This document shows positions 1 to 9,912 of a stretch of 64,000 nucleotides of DNA, one piece after another. The translations under genes and the position numbers were made by a program. The notes beneath the pieces were generated by a model. It was given only the letters and a program-made list of their open reading frames with translations, made no database searches and had not been told where the DNA came from. The stretch's first letter is position 1. Every line of letters starts with the position of its first letter. Origin of the DNA: Geosiphon pyriformis (taxonomy: Eukaryota > Glomeromycota > Glomeromycetes > Archaeosporales > Geosiphonaceae); NCBI GenBank assembly GCA_016748015.1, contig JAAOMT010000400.1, positions 579,874-643,873 on the forward strand, given 5' to 3'.

Positions 1-942
1 TGCCTGTTTGTTGTGAATTCACGTTTTCTGGATGTGGTTGAACCTCCAGTAACTGAATTTATTTTCAAATTATCTCCTATAATTTGAACTGCTGGGCTTA
101 TAAGTGGAATGGCCAATTCCATGCCAGTTGCTTCATGTAGTTACATTGTAGTAAACATCAACTTTTTTCCAGAAATTGCTTGTCTGGAAGCTCATTAAAA
201 ATGTGTAGTTACTTTGCTGTGAAAGTCAACTCTTCTACAGGAATCTTGTCTGTAGACTACCCTAATGATTATAATATGAAAATAAAAAAAAGAAAATAAA
301 AGAAATGTAAAAGAAATAGAATTTTATCAAGAAAAACGTTTTTTTATTCAGGCCTGGAGTTACTAACAGTTTACTGAAATTGGTAGCTAATCAATTTCAA
401 AATGTTAGTTGGGTTTTGGGGATTTTCCAAATGCAATAATTAAAGAATTTGGTTTTTTAAATTATTTGATATTTATTTCTTTTTGTGTGTATAGGAATGG
501 TTCTAAGTAAATAAATCTAAAGTAAGATATATTTTCTCGAAGAGAGAAGCTTTTCTTTTATACAACTTGTTGTAACACTATTCCATGAACTTGAACTTTG
601 CTCTTTTCTACAATTTTGTTAAACTAAAGATACATTTCGGCAAACTACAAGTTATTTCTGCAAACTATTAGATATTTCGGTGAACTATTAATTATTTTGG
701 CAAATTTCTACAAATTTTGGTGAACTTTTAAATGTTACATATTTCGAGGTATTGCATAATTGATCATTACAATTAGGTTACATTTATGTTATATGCAAAT
801 TGGATTATTAATTAAATGATAATTTCAGACATTTTGCTAATGTAATAAGTAATAATTTGAAATAATAATATATGCTAATTAATAATAAGGATTATAAAGA
901 TAATTTTATGCTAAATAATATCTCTAATTTTGTTTGGTAACA
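1..942 (-). repeat. Family-C LTR (LTR1), cut by the left window edge
   Basis: This copy aligns along its length with 10958-11959 and 62045-63018. Those copies start TGTTACC and end GGTAACA; here only the right end (GGTAACA, ending at 942) is visible, and about 50 bases are missing on the left. A TATAAAAG box lies on the minus strand (555-562). Five 20-bp tandem units (634-733) lie upstream of it in that orientation, so I read the LTR as minus-strand. It abuts element A protease sequence at 943, so it inserted into element A. Whether it is solo or the end of a full element cannot be decided here. Confidence 0.85.
634..733. repeat. 20-bp tandem repeat, 5 units, in LTR1
   Basis: Five consecutive 20-bp units each begin ATTTCGG, ATTTCTG or ATTTTGG, followed by (C/T)(A/G)AA(C/T)T. 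They sit about 72 bp upstream of the minus-strand TATA box, so a U3 enhancer role is plausible but inferred. Confidence 0.8.
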
Positions 943-1970
943 ATGCCCTTGCCAAGCTGGACTTGCTGACAACAGCAATGTCACTTCTCTAATTTGCAAA
1001 GCACAAGTGACTGGTTACTTTATTGACTTAATTCTAGACAGTAGATTATCTGTTAGTGTAATTACCAAACACTTCCTTAAAGCAATTGGCAGAAAAATTG
1101 ATGAGCCTTCCACCTGACCAATAACCAACATATATGGTAACAAGAAGAAAGATCTGGACATTGCCAAAGCTATTCTTGTCTGCATCAATGGCATTAGTAT
1201 TGAAACTGACATGGAAGTTTCTAAAGCTAAAAAATACACTATCATTGTTAACAATAAGTGGCTCAAGAAAGCAAAAGCCTTACTTGACTATGAACTTTGT
1301 GAGCTAACCATAAGATGTGATGAAAAACCCATTGTGATTAAATGTCGCCATTAGACAACTCCTCCAGCAACCAAACAAAACCAAGAAGATGAGCAGAGGA
1401 ATCAGATGATGAAGAGAGTGATGAAAAAGATGAACAAGAAGAACAAAAAAAAACTGCTGAACTCGCCTATATTACCTTCACCAGCAATGGCAAGCCATTA
1501 AACAATATTAAAGCTGATAAAAAGGGAATCATTGTGAATGGCAAGTTGATCTGCTGGCCCTACTATAATATCCTAAGAAGAACTTATGACCAGAAGCCTA
1601 ACAAGAAAGCCAAGTACCATTATTGATGGCATAGTCCTTATGCCTGGTGCTGGTACAACCAACCCTTGTATTCTTCAAGTGATGAATGCAAATCATGTCT
1701 GATCTATTACAAAGATTGGGAACCAATTAGTTTGATACCTAGAGATAAATTAAAAGAAGTACAAAAGTCTTTTGAGAATAAACCACCTAAGATCCAATTA
1801 TTAGTAGTAAAACAAAGAGAACCCTCTTCAGAAGAAAGAAAGATAGACATTGAAAATCCGTTGACAAGAAACAGTCCAGTTATCTCAAAAGAAGGTAATA
1901 CCCCAGAACAAATCCATGTGATATAACTCACTATTACCACCAGAAAAACTCACCCCATCTATCTGAAGTC
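943..1970 (+). pseudogene. Element A pol: retropepsin and cysteine-rich linker (broken)
   Basis: Aspartic protease region of a Ty3/gypsy polyprotein, by close similarity to 49140-50170 in element E. The left part is missing because LTR1 sits at its boundary. The catalytic triplet is changed: LDSRLS stands where E has LDSGSS (around 1033-1050). A TGA at 1115-1117 lies at the same place as a TGA in E. Further stops and an indel follow in the acidic stretch (about 1350-1460). The segment 1640-1700 encodes a degraded CxxC...CxxC module (first Cys now Tyr, second pair CKSC), then a linker ending with a stop near 1925. Not translatable as one protein. RT follows directly. Confidence 0.85.
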
Positions 1971-2730
1971 TTACCAATCCAATTGCCAAAATAATGAGTT
2001 CATTAAGAAAGAAATAAACCAGATAAAAGAACTTGGATTCATATAAGAAACCAAAAGTGAATGGGCTTTCTCAGTTGTAGTGGTATCCAAAAAAGATGGA
2101 ACCTACACTTCTGTGTTGACTACTGCCAATTAAATGCCATCACTAAAAGAGACATATACCCACTTTCCAAGATTGATGCAATGCTAGACCAATTTAAAGA
2201 TGCTGCTTTCTTTTTAATTATTGATCTAACTGCTGGATTCTGGCAAGTAGAGATGGATCCAGAAAGCCAAAAGAAAACTGCCTTCATTACCAAGTATGGC
2301 ACCTATGAATTTACAGTCATGCCTTTTGGTCTCATCAATGCCCCTCTCACCTTTCAATGCTTAATGGATAAAGTATTTAAATCAATGAAAAAAAACTTTG
2401 TTCTGGTCTATCTAGACAATATAATGGTGTACTCAAAAACCTGGGATGAACACCTTGAACATTTGCAAAAGGTTTTTGATCTTCTTAGAAATGCAGGTCT
2501 CAAGATCAACCCAATCAAATCTTTTTTTGGAAGACAATCCACCCAATTCCTTGGCCATCTTATTACAAAAGATGGAATCTTCTCTGATTCAGCCAAAGTG
2601 GAAAAAGTTCAAAACATAAAACAACCAATGAATGTTTATGAATTATGTTCTTTTCTTGGTTTGGCCTCCTATTATCACAAATTTGTTAAGGATTTCTCCA
2701 AAATTGCCTTTCCATTCAATTAGCTACTCA
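1971..2730 (+). pseudogene. Element A reverse transcriptase (broken)
   Basis: RT domain of the Ty3/gypsy type. An open stretch from 2061 to 2723 carries recognisable blocks: FCVDYCQLN, a DLTAGFWQVEMD palm strand, FGLINAP and the catalytic box. The box reads YLDN rather than YLDD (around 2407-2420), so the second metal-binding Asp is lost. Stops flank the block (for example 2044) and a TAG at 2721-2723 ends it. The same TAG occurs at the homologous site of element E (50915-50917). RNase H continues in another frame, so a frameshift separates the domains. Clearly non-functional. Confidence 0.88.
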
Positions 2731-2739
2731 GAAAAAATG

Positions 2740-3216
2740 TCAACTACTATTGGGGCACACATCAGCAGAAAGCATTTGAAACTCTTAAAGAAAAATTGGT
2801 TACAGAACCTATTCTCAAGCAACCTGATTTGGATCAACTTTTTATCCTTTACACTGATGCATCTGGCTATGGACTTGGTGCTGTTCTCTCACAAAAAGAT
2901 GAAGATGGCAGGGAACATGCAATAATCTATGCCAGTAGAACTCTTACACCAGCAGAAAAAAACTATTCAGTTACTGAGCAGGAATGCTTAGCAGTAGTTT
3001 GGGCTACCAGCTACTGAGATAAGTATCTTCTTGGTGTGAAGTTTTTGGTGGTAACAAATCACCAAGCTTTGGTTTGACTGCGCAACAAAAAAAGGCTAAA
3101 ACATAAATGGATAGTTCACTGGATACTCCACTTGGATGAATTCGACTATGATATTCAACACCATAAAAGAGCTAATTATTAAAATGCTAACACTCTCTCC
3201 AGACTTACTACCAAGT
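2740..3216 (+). pseudogene. Element A RNase H (broken)
   Basis: RNase H domain following RT. The best stretch (2796-3015) contains TDASGYGLGAVLSQ, which supplies the first catalytic Asp, and the conserved block around SRTLTPAEKNYSVTEQE, which includes the catalytic Glu. A TGA at 3016-3018 stands where E has Trp (SYWDKY). More stops follow (near 3076 and 3180). The end corresponds to LSRL in the connection to integrase. Confidence 0.85.
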
Positions 3217-3276
3217 AACAGTACAACCTCCCAAACCAAACCAACCTAATTATTAGTAATTTTCTTACAACCAAAC

Positions 3277-3750
3277 ATGATAATAGAATTTTTGGGTAAA
3301 GGACAATACCCACTGGAATACACTCAACAGCAAAGAAAACATTTGTGCAAACAATCAAATTTTTATTTGATCCACCAGAACCAATTATATAAAAAAAATA
3401 GAAAAGATTCTGACTGCCTCCAGAGAGTTATAAGATTTGAAGAAAGAGAAATTGTGATCTACAACATGCACACTGATCCATTAGCTAGACACTTTGGAAA
3501 AACAAAAACAATTCAGAAAACTCTAACTTGCTATTATTGGTCTATCTTGGGAAAAGACATTGCTGAGTACATTAAAATCTGTGATACCTGCCAAAGAAGA
3601 GAAAAACCCAATTGCAAAGAAGACATCTATCCAATCTCTGTTGGCCAACTTTTTGACAGAATTGGTATAGATGTTGTTAGACCATTAACAGTAACTCCTA
3701 ATGGCAACAGATACATTATTACAGCTACTGACTATCTTACAAAGTGGTGT
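3277..3750 (+). pseudogene. Element A integrase N-terminal half, interrupted by element B
   Basis: Contains the H2C2 zinc-binding domain (HTDPLARHFGK...CDTCQ, about 3469-3594) and the start of the DDE core, with first Asp in GIDVV (around 3665). The frame is open until the codon for Trp at the insertion point: the text runs to TKW and is then broken at 3750 by element B. It resumes with VEARATSDQ at 14884. The join of the two halves matches element E, apart from a stop there at the equivalent codon. Confidence 0.9.
3747..3750. repeat. Target-site duplication GTGG, left copy (element B)
   Basis: The four bases before the left LTR of B are GTGG; the four bases after its right LTR (14880-14883) are also GTGG. 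Removing B plus one copy restores the continuous integrase reading frame of element A. Confidence 0.9.
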
Positions 3751-4627
3751 TATAGGTGATTATTTCTGCTGTTGAATTAAATAACAACCCATAACTTGGT
3801 GCTCAAAAGCTACTTCCATGGATAAGGTTCTACAAGTATTGTATCTGAAAGTTTTAATGGAGTTCTTTATATAATGGACAGAGATTCAATAATGTTGATA
3901 GTAGATGTATCTTTCCAAGAGTTTTCCCAATTTCTTTCTCAGCATGGTGGCTGGATTTAGTCTGGCAGTTGTGCCCTTCTGGTAAGCTATCTGATAATAT
4001 ATAAAATCCTACCCTTATTTCTGGGTCTTTTACCAGACTATTCTAGACGTCAATAACTCAGTGCTTACTCTTTTAATCAATTAGTATACAACAACAAAAT
4101 CAAAGAAATAAAGAAAATAAAATAAAGAAAATAAAATAAGAAAATAGAGAAAATAAGCCAAGGCAATTTGGTACATTAGTATTTCGTCAATAGCCATAAT
4201 CAAGAGCTATTGTTCCAACATGATTAAGTATCAATTACTATCAACATAAAGTATTGATAGTAGAGAGTGAGTTGAGATATAAAATAATTCTTTATTTGAT
4301 GATTTTGTCTCTAGGCTAAGGATTCTATGGTATCAATTCTGTCTTTTCTGTTTCTACTACTACTGTTATATATACATATTTGAGATTCCCCAATTCCTTA
4401 ATTCTTTATGACGGGAATCCTGGGATTCCTGGAATCTTGCAATTCCTGATGAGAGAAATCCTGGAATTCTGCAATTCTGCAATTCCTCATTGGGGAATCC
4501 TGAAATTCCTGGAATCCTGCAATTTCTCTGAGAGAAATTCTGGAATTCCACATTTACTATGTCTATCTTTGATTGGCTAATATCTACTGACTAATAATAC
4601 TATATTTCCTATATTCTATGAGTAACA
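3751..4627 (-). repeat. Element B 3' LTR
   Basis: 877 bp, starting TGTTA and ending TAACA in the + orientation, and aligned throughout with 14000-14879. The stretch 4380-4550 is an array of inverted GGAATCC/GGATTCC-type motifs. It is followed, in minus orientation, by a TATATATA element near 4367-4376. Short ORFs over the array are artefacts of the repeat. Confidence 0.92.
4380..4560. repeat. Inverted GGAATTCC-type motif array in B 3' LTR
   Basis: Repeated half-sites of the form GGAATTGCAGGATTCC (read on the minus strand) alternate with CAGGAATT spacers, in roughly 40-bp units. The same array occurs at 14635-14800, 38340-38490 and, shorter, at 55478-55530. It lies just upstream of the LTR TATA box. 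Confidence 0.75.
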
Positions 4628-4640
4628 TTATCCTCTCTTT

Positions 4641-5300
4641 TTAATATTGAGCTCCATTGAAATCCAGCTCATTTAATTCCCCCTCTTGAAGTATTTCCTG
4701 AATTTTGTTTTCAAGAATTACTTGTGTTATTTGAGTCTATAATTCTTCAAATTGAGCATTGGTGATCTTTCCTAATTGATTACTGGTAACCATATTCATT
4801 GCTTTGTTGAGTAATATTTCTGGTCTATTCTGAAATGCTGTGTGTATTTGGTATATGGCTCGGGCCTGTGTAGATAAGTTGTTCTTTCCCACAAAATGTT
4901 CTAATTGTTGTAGTATTCTTTTGTCGAATAATCACTTTGTTTTATCCGTATATAAATTCTGGATATTTACGTGTTGTCCCAAATAAAAATAACAATAGTT
5001 TTGTGGAAATTGTTGTATCCACCAATTCCAAGTTTCTTCAGTCAACTCTTGATATAGTGACTCTTTTGTCGACTCTTTTATTGCTAATTTTACTTTCGCA
5101 ATGATTTTGTTCACCATATTTTCAGTTTTCTTCTGTGTTCTGGATTGTAATGTCTTTCTAATATTTTGATATCGAATGATTTGTTAATTGATTGTAATCT
5201 CCATTTCCTGGTGTTGGATCAATTGAAAGAGTTGTTGTGCTAGTGAGTGAATGTTGTCTGTAATTTCCATTTTTCTGATATTTCTTGTCACATCGACCAT
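4641..5300 (-). pseudogene. Element B ORF3 (env-position ORF of unknown function)
   Basis: A 220-codon frame from ATG at 5300 to TAA at 4641, lying 23 bp after the end of pol and just before the polypurine tract. It is homologous to 54731-55384 in element D. The middle contains WNWWIQQF, NYCYFYLGQHVNIQNLY and LQQLEHFVGKNN; the end is acidic (GELNELDFNG). I see no signal peptide, membrane span or zinc motif, so it does not look like a classical envelope. Two in-frame stops occur (TIN-stop and KTK-stop). At both sites D has CAA; one is a single C-to-T change. Function not recognised. Confidence 0.7.
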
Positions 5301-5323
5301 GTTCTTATATATTCTTTTGTTGA

Positions 5324-6720
5324 TCAATTGGACATGTTGTTGTCAATGATAATGATTGGTTCCAGATCTCGTGGAATCTTATCTGGTTGGACTAGTATTC
5401 TCTGTACTTCTAATTGTGGAATATTACTGGTGGATGATAATACTATATGGTGGTATGGTTTTAGTCGATCTCCATGTGCTGCTTTGGTCAAGATTTTGTT
5501 ATTCAATCTTAATTTGTAAGCTCTATTTCCTAGAATTTTTTCTATGTGAAATGGTCCATCCCATTTGGGATCAAATTTTCCACTCTATTGTTTTTCTATT
5601 TTGGTACAATGTAATAGTACTTTGTCTCCAATCCTGAATTCAACTGGTTTATCTGGTAGTTGGTTATCGTGTCTTTCTTTTTGTTTCTCTTGTGACTTTT
5701 GTATGTTATCAGCTGCTCTTTGTTGTTTGTTTTCTAATGTTTCTATTAAGTCATATGTCCTTCTCAACAATATATTTTTGAAATTCTCTTCTGTTATTGG
5801 TTCAGTTGGGTATGTGCTGACTTCTATTTCTACTGGTAGTGTTGCTGTTCTACTATATACTAATTTAAATAGTGTTGCTTGTGTAGTATCTTGCTTCATT
5901 GTCCAATAAACAAATAGTACTGATAGTATCAACAAATCTCAATTGTTCTGGTTTTCTTGGCTGAGTTTAGCTATTGCTTTACACAATGTTCTGTTGAATC
6001 TTTCGACTAATCCATTGGTTTGTGGATGGTATAGTAATAATAGTGGTCTCTTAATTCCGAATCTTTGGCTCAATTCTGTTAATGTTTTGTTCACAATATA
6101 AGTTCCTTAGTCTGATAATAATTCTTTTGGACATCCATGTTAACAGATCAAATCCTAATGAACAAATTTGGCAATGAATTCTGCATCTGCTCTTTGAATT
6201 GCTTTTGCCTCTGGCCATTTAGTGAGATAGTCTATAGCTACTGCTATGTACCTGTTCTCTCCGCTGGTAATTGTTAATAGTCTGACTAGATCAATTCCAA
6301 CACAGTCGAATGGTTGTCCTACTTTGATTAGTCTTAACAGTTCACTGGGTTTCATATCTTTTCTTCACTGACAAGCATCACAATTTTGAACATATTGGAT
6401 AATGTCTGAATATATTGATGGCCAATAGTATCTTTTTCTGGTTCTTTCTATGGTTGCTTCTTTGTGAAAATGTCCTGCTGTTGAATTTGAGTGCATGTTG
6501 AATAATATTGTCTCTTTTTCTGGTTCTGTAATTACTCTGGTTGGTTGATCTGAATCTTTTCTATTTTTCCGATAAAGTATATTTTGGTGAGTGATAAAAT
6601 ATTTTGATTGTTGTTTGATACTCTTTTGTTCTGTTTGAGATAAATTCTCTTTGAACTGTTGAGTGTTTATATAATGTTAAAGTTGTTGATATTTTTGTAT
6701 GTTCATCTTTTGTTATATTT
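5324..6720 (-). pseudogene. Element B integrase (broken)
   Basis: Reading on the minus strand, the H2C2 zinc domain (NCDACQ near 6380) is followed by the DDE core. Its first Asp is in CVGIDLVR and the block NRYIAVAIDYLTKWPEAKAIQRADAEF is clear (6155-6355). A stop lies in the second catalytic segment. The C-terminal extension (5585-5935) has IGDKVLLHCTK, a typical SH3-like strand of gypsy integrases. The tail (5324-5506) ends IPRDLEPIIIIDNN. Several stops and at least one frame change separate these parts. Confidence 0.85.
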
Positions 6721-6769
6721 TTTGTTGGTATTGTTCTGGTTTTGTTATATTTTTTTGTGTTAAAATGTT

Positions 6770-8139
6770 CTTAGATTTGTCTCATTTGTGACAAACTGTT
6801 AGCATTTTTATTGTCTTTTCCTTTTTTTGTAATGTATAGTATAATTGTATAGTGCAAGTGCTATTTTCTATCTTGACTGTCTTTCATCTCCAAATTCTTG
6901 TTTTTGGAGTGATGTTAATCCCTTGTGATCTGTGTATATTTCAAACTTCTGGCTCAAGTATTTTTTTCATTTCATGACTGACCAGTATATTGCTAAGTGT
7001 TCTTGTTCCAATGTTCCATAGTTTTTTTCAGCTGGTGTTAAACCTCTGCTGGCATATGCTACTAGATGTTCTCTGTCATCTGGTTCTCTTTGAAATAATA
7101 CTGCTCCCAATGCTTGGCCAGATGCATTGGTGGTGATAATAAATGGTTTGCTGTGATCTGGATAGATCAGTACTGGAGCTTGAATGAGCTTTCTTTTCAA
7201 AATGTCAAAAGCTTCTTGTTGACTTTCTGCCCATTCATATTTGGTATTCTTGGTTTGCAGTTGGTTGAGTGGCTGTGCTATCTTGGAAAAGTTCTTGATA
7301 AAATGTTGATAGTAGCTGGCAAATCCCAAGAATGATTTCAGTTCTATCATATTGGTCAGCACTGAAAAGTTCTTTACTATCTCTATTTTCTCTGGATCTG
7401 TTTTAATGCCATCTTTGCTGACTATGTGTCCTAAGAATTTTAGTTCTGTTTTGCCGAAAAAGCATTTTGTTGCATTTAACTTTAGTCTTGCTCTTCTTAG
7501 TCTTTCAAACACTTGTTGAAGATGATGAAGATGATCATTAAACGTTTTTGAAAATACATTGGTGTTGTTCAAGTATATAACTACTGATTTCCACAATAAG
7601 CCAGTATAGACAATTTCTATTAGCCGTTGAAAAGTGGCTGGTGCATTGGTTAAACCGAATGGCATTACTTCAAATTCAAAATTCTCTTCTCTTGTGGTAA
7701 ATGCCGTCTTCTCTTTGTCAGCTGGATCCATGGCCACTTGCCAGTAACTACTGTCCAAGTCTAATGTTGAGAACCATTTGTTCCCACCAAAAGCATCAAA
7801 TAATTCCTGTATCCGTGGAGTTGGATAGCTGTTTCCATGAGTTACACCATTGAGTTTTTTGTAGTCCACACAAAATTGGATCTTTCCATTCTTCTTACAA
7901 ACAAGTACTACTGGTGATGACTATGGGCTCATCGATGGCTAAATTAGCCCATTGTCAAGCATTTGGTTTATCTTTTGCCAAATAATCTCGTGGCTGGCTG
8001 GTGGTACTCTGTATGCTCTTTGTTTAATTGGCATTGCATCTCCAGTCTTGATCTGATGCTGGATGATGTCAGTTTGGCCAAACTTGTTTTTGCTGGCAAA
8101 AATGTCATTGAACTGGTTGAGCAACATCTTGAGTTGCAT
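6770..8139 (-). pseudogene. Element B reverse transcriptase-RNase H (broken)
   Basis: RT begins around 8139 (FNDIFASKNKFG...PIKQRAYRVPPASHEI) and includes a stop at 7921-7923, where the family should have Trp in SPWxSPVVL. An open stretch 6967-7869 carries DYKKLN, TLDLDSSYWQVAMD, PFGLTNAPATFQ and the polymerase box. The box reads YLNN, so both catalytic Asp residues are changed. RNase H follows (ITTNASGQALGAVLFQ), with its first catalytic Asp also changed to Asn. Same order and sequence as element D 44260-45630. Confidence 0.9.
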
Positions 8140-8256
8140 ACGTTAGAGTGGATCTAAGTTTTCCATGTTCATTTGTTTCAATTGTTTTGGTTGGAGCAAA
8201 TAACATTCACTCCATCTGTATATTGTTTGTGATGTGATATCAACATATCCACAAAG

Positions 8257-9534
8257 TTATGGAAAGTCTGGAATAAGGTTTGGTGGTTGATCCTTCATTT
8301 CAGTGTTTAAATATCCAATAATGGTTTCGGCTGGTATTTTTATGACATTTCCTGTATTGTTGTAGATAGAAATTTTGATGTGGCTGTAATCTTTGGCTGG
8401 TATGTGGAGATTGATGAGTCCAACTTCTCCTAATTCACAAAGACTAGCTTCTGCTTTGAAAATTTGTGCTTGGTCTTTTTTCTTTCTTTCTATTGCTAGC
8501 ATGTACTGGTTATATGGTGGAATAGAAATAGCTTGACCGGTTGAGATAATTTCTCTTTGGCCAACAATTTCTTCCTCCGCCATATTAACTGGTACATTTA
8601 TTCTACTCATTGATCCGAATCCCTGTATTTCTCTCACTGTTATTCTTAATTCCTCCCTCTTTCCCACTAATACTAACTAAGCTACTCTAACCAGAGGCAG
8701 GAATATTGCCTGTGCTATCTTTTTGTTGGGCTCTATTATATAGGTCTTTTCTGAGTCATTTTGTAACATAGCAATGATATTTTCTACATATCTCATGTCA
8801 ATTATTCCTCCTCTTATATTAATCCCTCTTTTTGTTAAACTATTCCTAAATGCTAGTTGAACCATCGTTGTTGCTGGAATTTTCAGTACTATTTTTAAAT
8901 CAATGCAGGTGCGCATATGTGGTTCTAATTTGATGGCTTCTGTTCCTGAATATCTCAGATCAAATCCTGCATTAGTATTGTGTGCGCATTCTGGCATAAT
9001 ACTTTCATTATTATTGCTGAACCATTTCAGTTCTTGTTCCTTGGTAAGATCTGGAAGCACAATATATTGTTTATAGTTTGAGTTGGAGTTTGAATCTGAG
9101 TTTGAATCATCTTTGTTGTCCTTGCCATTTTGAATGGAGCTGGAACTGGTGTTTTCATCGTTATCGTCGGAGTCTGGATTGCGATTAATTAGCAATTCTG
9201 ATTCCGATGCACAGCTGCTGATTGGTTCTTCTTCTTCAGGGATCGTGTAGATCATGCATGGCAGTGGATTGTAAATGAGGTCACAATCATCACAATATTC
9301 AAAGTCACTGGGAATTAAACAATGGCAACACAGTTTTGTATTTAACTGTGCTAGCCATTGTTTTTGCTCTTCTCTAGTGGGTGCCAAGTTTTGGTAATGT
9401 TCATAGAACTCTTCTGGTTCCAGAAAATTTATGACTGGCTCTTCATCCCAGTCAAGCTCGATGGGTTCTGATGGGTTGTTTTTAATTGTCCTGATTTCTT
9501 CTGGCGACGCGCCTTCAATTTTTGTGATTGCCAT
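8257..9534 (-). pseudogene. Element B dUTPase-like domain with upstream zinc ribbon
   Basis: Between protease and RT lies a frame with a CxxC pair (CCHC) and a second CxxC pair (CDDC), an acidic Ser/Asp/Asn-rich linker, and then a trimeric dUTPase fold signature. Motif 1 is AGFDLRYSG, motif 2 is FRNSLTKRG, motif 3 is GGIIDMRYVENI, motif 4 is KKIAQAIF and motif 5 is REIQGFGS. Members of this family hydrolyse dUTP to dUMP and keep uracil out of DNA; activity here is inference. A TAG (8674-8676) between motifs 4 and 5 matches CAA in element D. Motif 2 deviates from the usual GRSS. The domain after motif 5 (8257-8560), ending LIPDFP, is beta-rich and unassigned. Confidence 0.78.
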
Positions 9535-9693
9535 CTGCCATATTTCATTATTGTCATGTGAACAACTGTCTAATCACTGTACAGCTTTTCTCCAGGTGGC
9601 TTCTATGGGTGTTTCTTTCTCGACCCAGTTACTGATGAGGATCGTGTATTGGCAGAACACGTCGCATATTCCTTCTCTCCCCAGAATGTTATT

Positions 9694-9912
9694 CTACATT
9701 TCTTTGTCGAGAAGAGTTTTTCCACAGGCTATACATGGTGTATTATCCCATTTTCTTACTCGTTTTGGTCTTCCAAAACATTTGACACGGCATGTGTGGC
9801 AATAGAACTTGGTTGCCATCTGATATTCTTTATCGTCGCCACAGCATGCGCCTATTGATGACAATTTCTTGCCGCAATCAACGCATATCAGTTTGGGTCG
9901 GCGATAGGTCAA
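9694..9912 (-). pseudogene. Element B cysteine-rich (zinc-type) module
   Basis: 72-residue frame with four Cys clusters: CVDC, CC, CHTC followed by C, and CIAC. The spacing suggests a double zinc-binding module. It lies downstream of protease and overlaps its frame by 35 bp in another phase, so a frameshift separates them in this copy. The counterpart in D is 42448-42647. Basic residues (GRPKRVRK) between clusters would fit nucleic-acid binding. I cannot name the family. Confidence 0.65.

Noticed and set aside
943-3750. Alternative genetic code or programmed stop readthrough explaining the in-frame stops
   Set aside because: Stops are of all three types, vary between copies, and coincide with frameshifts and lost catalytic residues; the monooxygenase gene uses the standard code. 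The few shared stops are kept as a separate finding.
4380-4560. Possible CRISPR-like array
   Set aside because: Units are imperfect palindromes without unique spacers, lie inside an LTR, and the sequence is eukaryotic.
4366-4580. Overlapping ORFs on both strands over the LTR (also 14632-14832)
   Set aside because: They are artefacts of the inverted GGAATCC/GGATTCC array; the frames are repetitive (GIPGI, FQNFS-type) and not conserved between LTR copies as proteins.
5585-5909. ORF3 and integrase-tail antisense frames rich in Leu/Ser/Cys that resemble membrane proteins
   Set aside because: Antisense of the B integrase C-terminus, which is recognisable on the minus strand.
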